Below are positions 5,361-7,360 of a DNA stretch of 7,360 nucleotides, piece by piece. Where the stretch lies: assembly GCA_947165805.1 (NCBI GenBank), contig CAMVBT010000124.1, forward strand, positions 1-7,360. The letters are read 5' to 3'. The DNA comes from an uncultured Clostridia bacterium (GTDB lineage Bacteria; Bacillota; Clostridia; Oscillospirales; Ruminococcaceae). Position 1 is the first letter of the stretch; each line of letters starts with the position of its first letter. The notes below the pieces were generated by a model, which did not search any database, was not told the origin of the DNA, and saw only the letters and a list, made by a program, of their open reading frames with translations. Made by a program: the position numbers and the translations under genes.

Positions 5361-7177
5361 AGCACGGGATATCAAAGCTCCTGCCCGCATTATTCGCGGC
5401 AGCCGCCGTCATAGTGCTGAACGCTGTGCTTTTCCGGTACGCGTTCTGCACCGGAGAATATTTGCAGACGTCCGATATTTACGGCAGACAGTACAGCGAA
5501 AACCGCGCAGAGATACGCCGGGTATCGGAGCTGCTTGCTTCTCCGGACAGCGGCAGGACTGCGCTTGAAAACAGGATAGAATTTTTTACGGAAGTAATAA
5601 GCGCCGCCGAGACAATGGCGCGAAACCGGACTGCCGGACGCGAGGAAGCGCAGGCGATGACCGCCGAATTTTCGCGGAGATACGGTATTTACGACTATAA
5701 GGAAATGTCCGAGCGCGCGAAAACGGAAAAACAGATATGTGAGGCCGCGCTTGAAAAGCTCGGGTACGCCGAAAGCTACGGTGATTATGTGAGCGGTATT
5801 GCCGGGAACGCGGAAACGCTCTCCGATATCGCGATATTCGGCAGCAGAGAATGGATTAAAAACAACATCGTCAGGACGCAGAAGGACTTTTACGGACTTG
5901 AAAACATCAGGCTCGCCGTGACTGCCGACAACGCTCCGGGAGCGCTCGTGAACTGCCACATGACCGACATTTTCGCACTTCTGACGGTGTTTGCGGTGAT
6001 GCCTTTCTTTACGGTATTTTCGCGGAGCATAAGGTCAACGCTGTCTCCGGAGAGAAAGCTGCTGATACTGCCGGTAATTATCGCCGTGCTCACCTCGGCG
6101 GCTATGTATTTCACCGACTTTGTAATGACGCAAACGCTTATCGGGGAGATAAAGCTTGACGCGGCCGTGCAGTCCTACGAGCCGTTCCGGAGCTGTCCGT
6201 TCGCGGTAAGCACGGGAATGATGCTCACGCTCTGTCTGCTTGCGAAGCTCGCCGGAGTACTGCTTTTCTCGCTCGTTCTGCTGTTCGTTGTGAGCCGTCG
6301 GAAGCACCGGGGATTGACAGCAGCTTTGACAGGCGTGTTCACTGTTTTTGAAGCGGCGGCGCACATTTCCGGAGCCTTCGGGACGGTCTTGCAGGAGATC
6401 AACATATTTTCTCTCTTCACTTTTGAGCGTTTTTTCATTCGATACCTCAATCTTGATATCTTCGGAGCCGCAGTGTCACGTCTGCCGGTATTCGCGGTGT
6501 TTGCCACAGTTTTGGCGGCAGTGGTCTGTGTAGCCGCGCCGCTGTCGGTATCGCGATATATCCGCACCGCCCGTGAAGCCGCCGAGCACGACTACTACGA
6601 CGAAATAAACCGACGCTATACCGAGTCCCGCAAGATAAAGCACGATATAAACAATCATCTGCTCGCGGTGAGTCGCCTTATTGAAAGCGGAAACATCGAA
6701 GCCGCGAAGAAGTACATCAGCGAGGTCTCCGAAAAGACCGACCTTGCCGCCCAGCCTGTCAAGACCGGCTCCGATGTCCTCGACGCTCTGCTCTATAAGA
6801 AAGCGGGACAAGCCGACAATGCTGGGCTTAAGCTTGAAACGGAGATAACCGCACCGGTCCCGGAGGGTGTTTCGGACTACGATCTCTGCACGATATTTGG
6901 GAATATCCTTGACAATGCCTTTGAAGCCGCTCCGCCCGACAGCGCCGTGAAGCTTACCATATCACACCAGCACGAAATGGTGTATATCGCTTGCGAGAAT
7001 AAATTTTCGGGCGAGATACGCCGGGAAAACGGCAGGATAATCACCGCGAAAGCCGACAGCTCCGCGCACGGATACGGGCTTGCGAGAGTGTCGGAGGTCG
7101 CCGCGAAATACGGCGGCACTGTGCGAATTTCCACCGAAAACAACATATTCAGAATAGAAATACTCATAATAAAATGA
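5357..7177 (+). CDS. Six-TM GHKL sensor histidine kinase with large extracytoplasmic domain
   Basis: This 606-residue kinase should sense an external cue and phosphorylate the preceding regulator. TM1 spans about 9-31, followed by a roughly 170-residue, helix-rich extracytoplasmic segment (32-203). TM2 to TM6 follow at about 204-222, 235-252, 284-312, 319-341 and 373-397. Positive residues in the 223-234 and 313-318 loops and after 399 fit a cytoplasmic C-terminus. The phosphoacceptor is H429 in KIKHDINNHLL, the HPK10-like form seen in AgrC-type kinases. The ATPase domain has the N box GNILDN (515-520: N516, N520) and the G box HGYGLA (571-576); this kinase class lacks a typical DxGxG. The sensor layout (one TM, large outside domain, then five TMs) resembles an ABC-2-type permease rather than the usual AgrC sensor, and I infer no ligand. 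The gene begins in the regulator stop codon; its own stop codon overlaps the first LytTR-like box. Confidence 0.9.
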   Translation: MKHGISKLLPALFAAAAVIVLNAVLFRYAFCTGEYLQTSDIYGRQYSENRAEIRRVSELLASPDSGRTALENRIEFFTEVISAAETMARNRTAGREEAQAMTAEFSRRYGIYDYKEMSERAKTEKQICEAALEKLGYAESYGDYVSGIAGNAETLSDIAIFGSREWIKNNIVRTQKDFYGLENIRLAVTADNAPGALVNCHMTDIFALLTVFAVMPFFTVFSRSIRSTLSPERKLLILPVIIAVLTSAAMYFTDFVMTQTLIGEIKLDAAVQSYEPFRSCPFAVSTGMMLTLCLLAKLAGVLLFSLVLLFVVSRRKHRGLTAALTGVFTVFEAAAHISGAFGTVLQEINIFSLFTFERFFIRYLNLDIFGAAVSRLPVFAVFATVLAAVVCVAAPLSVSRYIRTAREAAEHDYYDEINRRYTESRKIKHDINNHLLAVSRLIESGNIEAAKKYISEVSEKTDLAAQPVKTGSDVLDALLYKKAGQADNAGLKLETEITAPVPEGVSDYDLCTIFGNILDNAFEAAPPDSAVKLTISHQHEMVYIACENKFSGEIRRENGRIITAKADSSAHGYGLARVSEVAAKYGGTVRISTENNIFRIEILIIK

Positions 7178-7210
7178 CCGCTTCTGCACGATTTCTGACC
7201 GCTTCTGCAA
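7175..7210 (+). promoter_or_regulatory. Tandem LytTR-type (VirR/AgrA-like) operator boxes
   Basis: Two copies of TGACCGCTTCTGCA (7175-7188 and 7196-7209) sit exactly 21 bp apart. As 13-bp boxes they are ACCGCTTCTGCAC (7177-7189) and ACCGCTTCTGCAA (7198-7210), separated by 8 bp. This copies the layout of Clostridium perfringens VirR boxes (CCCAGTTNTNCAC, 8-bp gap), and the first box matches that consensus at 8 of its 11 fixed positions, including the whole TTNTNCAC part. They end 6 bp before a -35 element, the usual place for an activator. The cognate regulator is probably the LytTR protein encoded at 4656-5360. Confidence 0.72.
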
Positions 7211-7226
7211 AAGCGGTTTACTTTTT
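7198..7226 (+). terminator. Terminator-like hairpin after the kinase gene
   Basis: ACCGCTT (7198-7204) and AAGCGGT (7211-7217) form a perfect 7-bp stem with a 6-base loop, followed by TTACTTTTT. It lies 20 bases after the kinase stop codon and could end the regulator-kinase transcript. Its left arm is the second LytTR-like box, and its right arm touches the -35 of the next promoter, so the same bases may do three jobs. The broken T-tract makes the terminator moderate. Confidence 0.5.
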
Positions 7227-7245
7227 GTCCCCGGTGTGTTACAAT
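7217..7245 (+). promoter_or_regulatory. Promoter for the lipoprotein gene, weak -35 with extended -10
   Basis: TTTACT (7217-7222), a 17-bp spacer and TACAAT (7240-7245) preceded by TGT (TGn extended -10) form the core. The -35 is poor and lies just downstream of the tandem LytTR-type boxes, as expected for an activator-dependent promoter. Transcription should begin near 7252, leaving a leader of about 33 bases. Confidence 0.65.
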
Positions 7246-7261
7246 GCAGTTGACCCGGGGA
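7228..7261 (+). repeat. Inverted repeat bracketing the -10 element
   Basis: TCCCCGG (7228-7234) and CCGGGGA (7255-7261) are perfect inverted copies separated by 20 bp that contain the -10 and the predicted start site. The spacing would suit a dimeric repressor acting at the same promoter; because the left arm is upstream of the transcript start, it cannot be an RNA hairpin in the lipoprotein mRNA. Confidence 0.4.
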
Positions 7262-7284
7262 AACAACTCAAAGGAGCAGATATT

Positions 7285-7360
7285 ATGAAAAAATATTTAA
7301 GGATAATGCTTGCGGCGGCTCTTGCCGCGATCTCACTAAGCGGGTGCAATAATTCACCCG
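7285..7360 (+). CDS. Predicted secreted lipoprotein, N-terminus only
   Basis: Only 25 codons are present before the window ends. They encode a short basic start (MKKYLRIM), a hydrophobic stretch rich in Ala and Leu, and the lipobox LSGC with lipidated Cys at residue 21, followed by NNSP. This is a classic type II signal peptide, so the mature protein should be anchored on the outer face of the membrane. AAGGAG lies 8 bases before ATG 7285. Its function cannot be judged from this fragment. It lies downstream of the LytTR-type operator and is the prime candidate target of the two-component system; it could belong to an exported-peptide or transporter operon continuing to the right. Confidence 0.82.
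   Translation, partial: MKKYLRIMLAAALAAISLSGCNNSP

Noticed and set aside
4584..5390. 268-codon minus-strand open frame
   Set aside because: It is antisense to the whole LytTR regulator gene; no domain or ribosome site is visible.
7175..7210. Start of a CRISPR array or tandem-repeat tract
   Set aside because: There are only two copies with a 7-bp gap between the 14-bp repeats, far too short for CRISPR. Position and spacing fit a regulator site.

Overview
The window looks like chromosomal DNA of a low-to-moderate-GC Firmicute, most probably a gut clostridium of the Oscillospiraceae/Ruminococcus type. The reasons are AAGGAG-type ribosome binding sites before almost every gene, consensus sigma-A promoters, a YolD-type protein paired with a UvrX-like Y-family polymerase, and a LytTR/GHKL two-component system. 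This assignment is inferred from gene style, not from a marker gene.

Left half (1-3951, minus strand): four co-oriented genes run from a perfect consensus promoter (TTGACA-17-TATAAT) at 3923-3951. In transcription order they are a Y-family translesion polymerase, a YolD-like protein, a fusion of a DUF5131 (phage Gp37/Gp68, three-cysteine) domain with a DUF4186 domain, and a class I SAM-dependent methyltransferase cut by the window edge. A second promoter (extended -10) precedes the fusion gene. A strong RNA hairpin buries the yolD-like ribosome binding site just after the polymerase stop codon, suggesting translational coupling. The set reads as a DNA-damage or mutagenesis cluster with an uncharacterised DUF5131-DUF4186/methyltransferase arm. 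No canonical LexA box was seen.

Middle (3952-4655): a divergent promoter drives a lone, more AT-rich gene for a 160-residue protein of unknown function with a CxCxxC motif. A 95-bp gap follows, holding a pair of ACAGTATT direct repeats.

Right half (4656-7360, plus strand): a LytTR response regulator and a six-TM GHKL histidine kinase overlap by 4 bp. Starting at the kinase stop codon are two near-identical 13-bp boxes at an exact 21-bp period, the layout of LytTR-family (VirR/AgrA-type) operators. They lie just upstream of a promoter for a small predicted lipoprotein gene that runs off the right edge. The second box also forms the left arm of a terminator-like hairpin, and a 7-bp inverted repeat brackets the -10 element. 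The simplest model is that the two-component system controls the adjacent lipoprotein gene.

No tRNA, rRNA, CRISPR array, insertion sequence or attachment site was seen.
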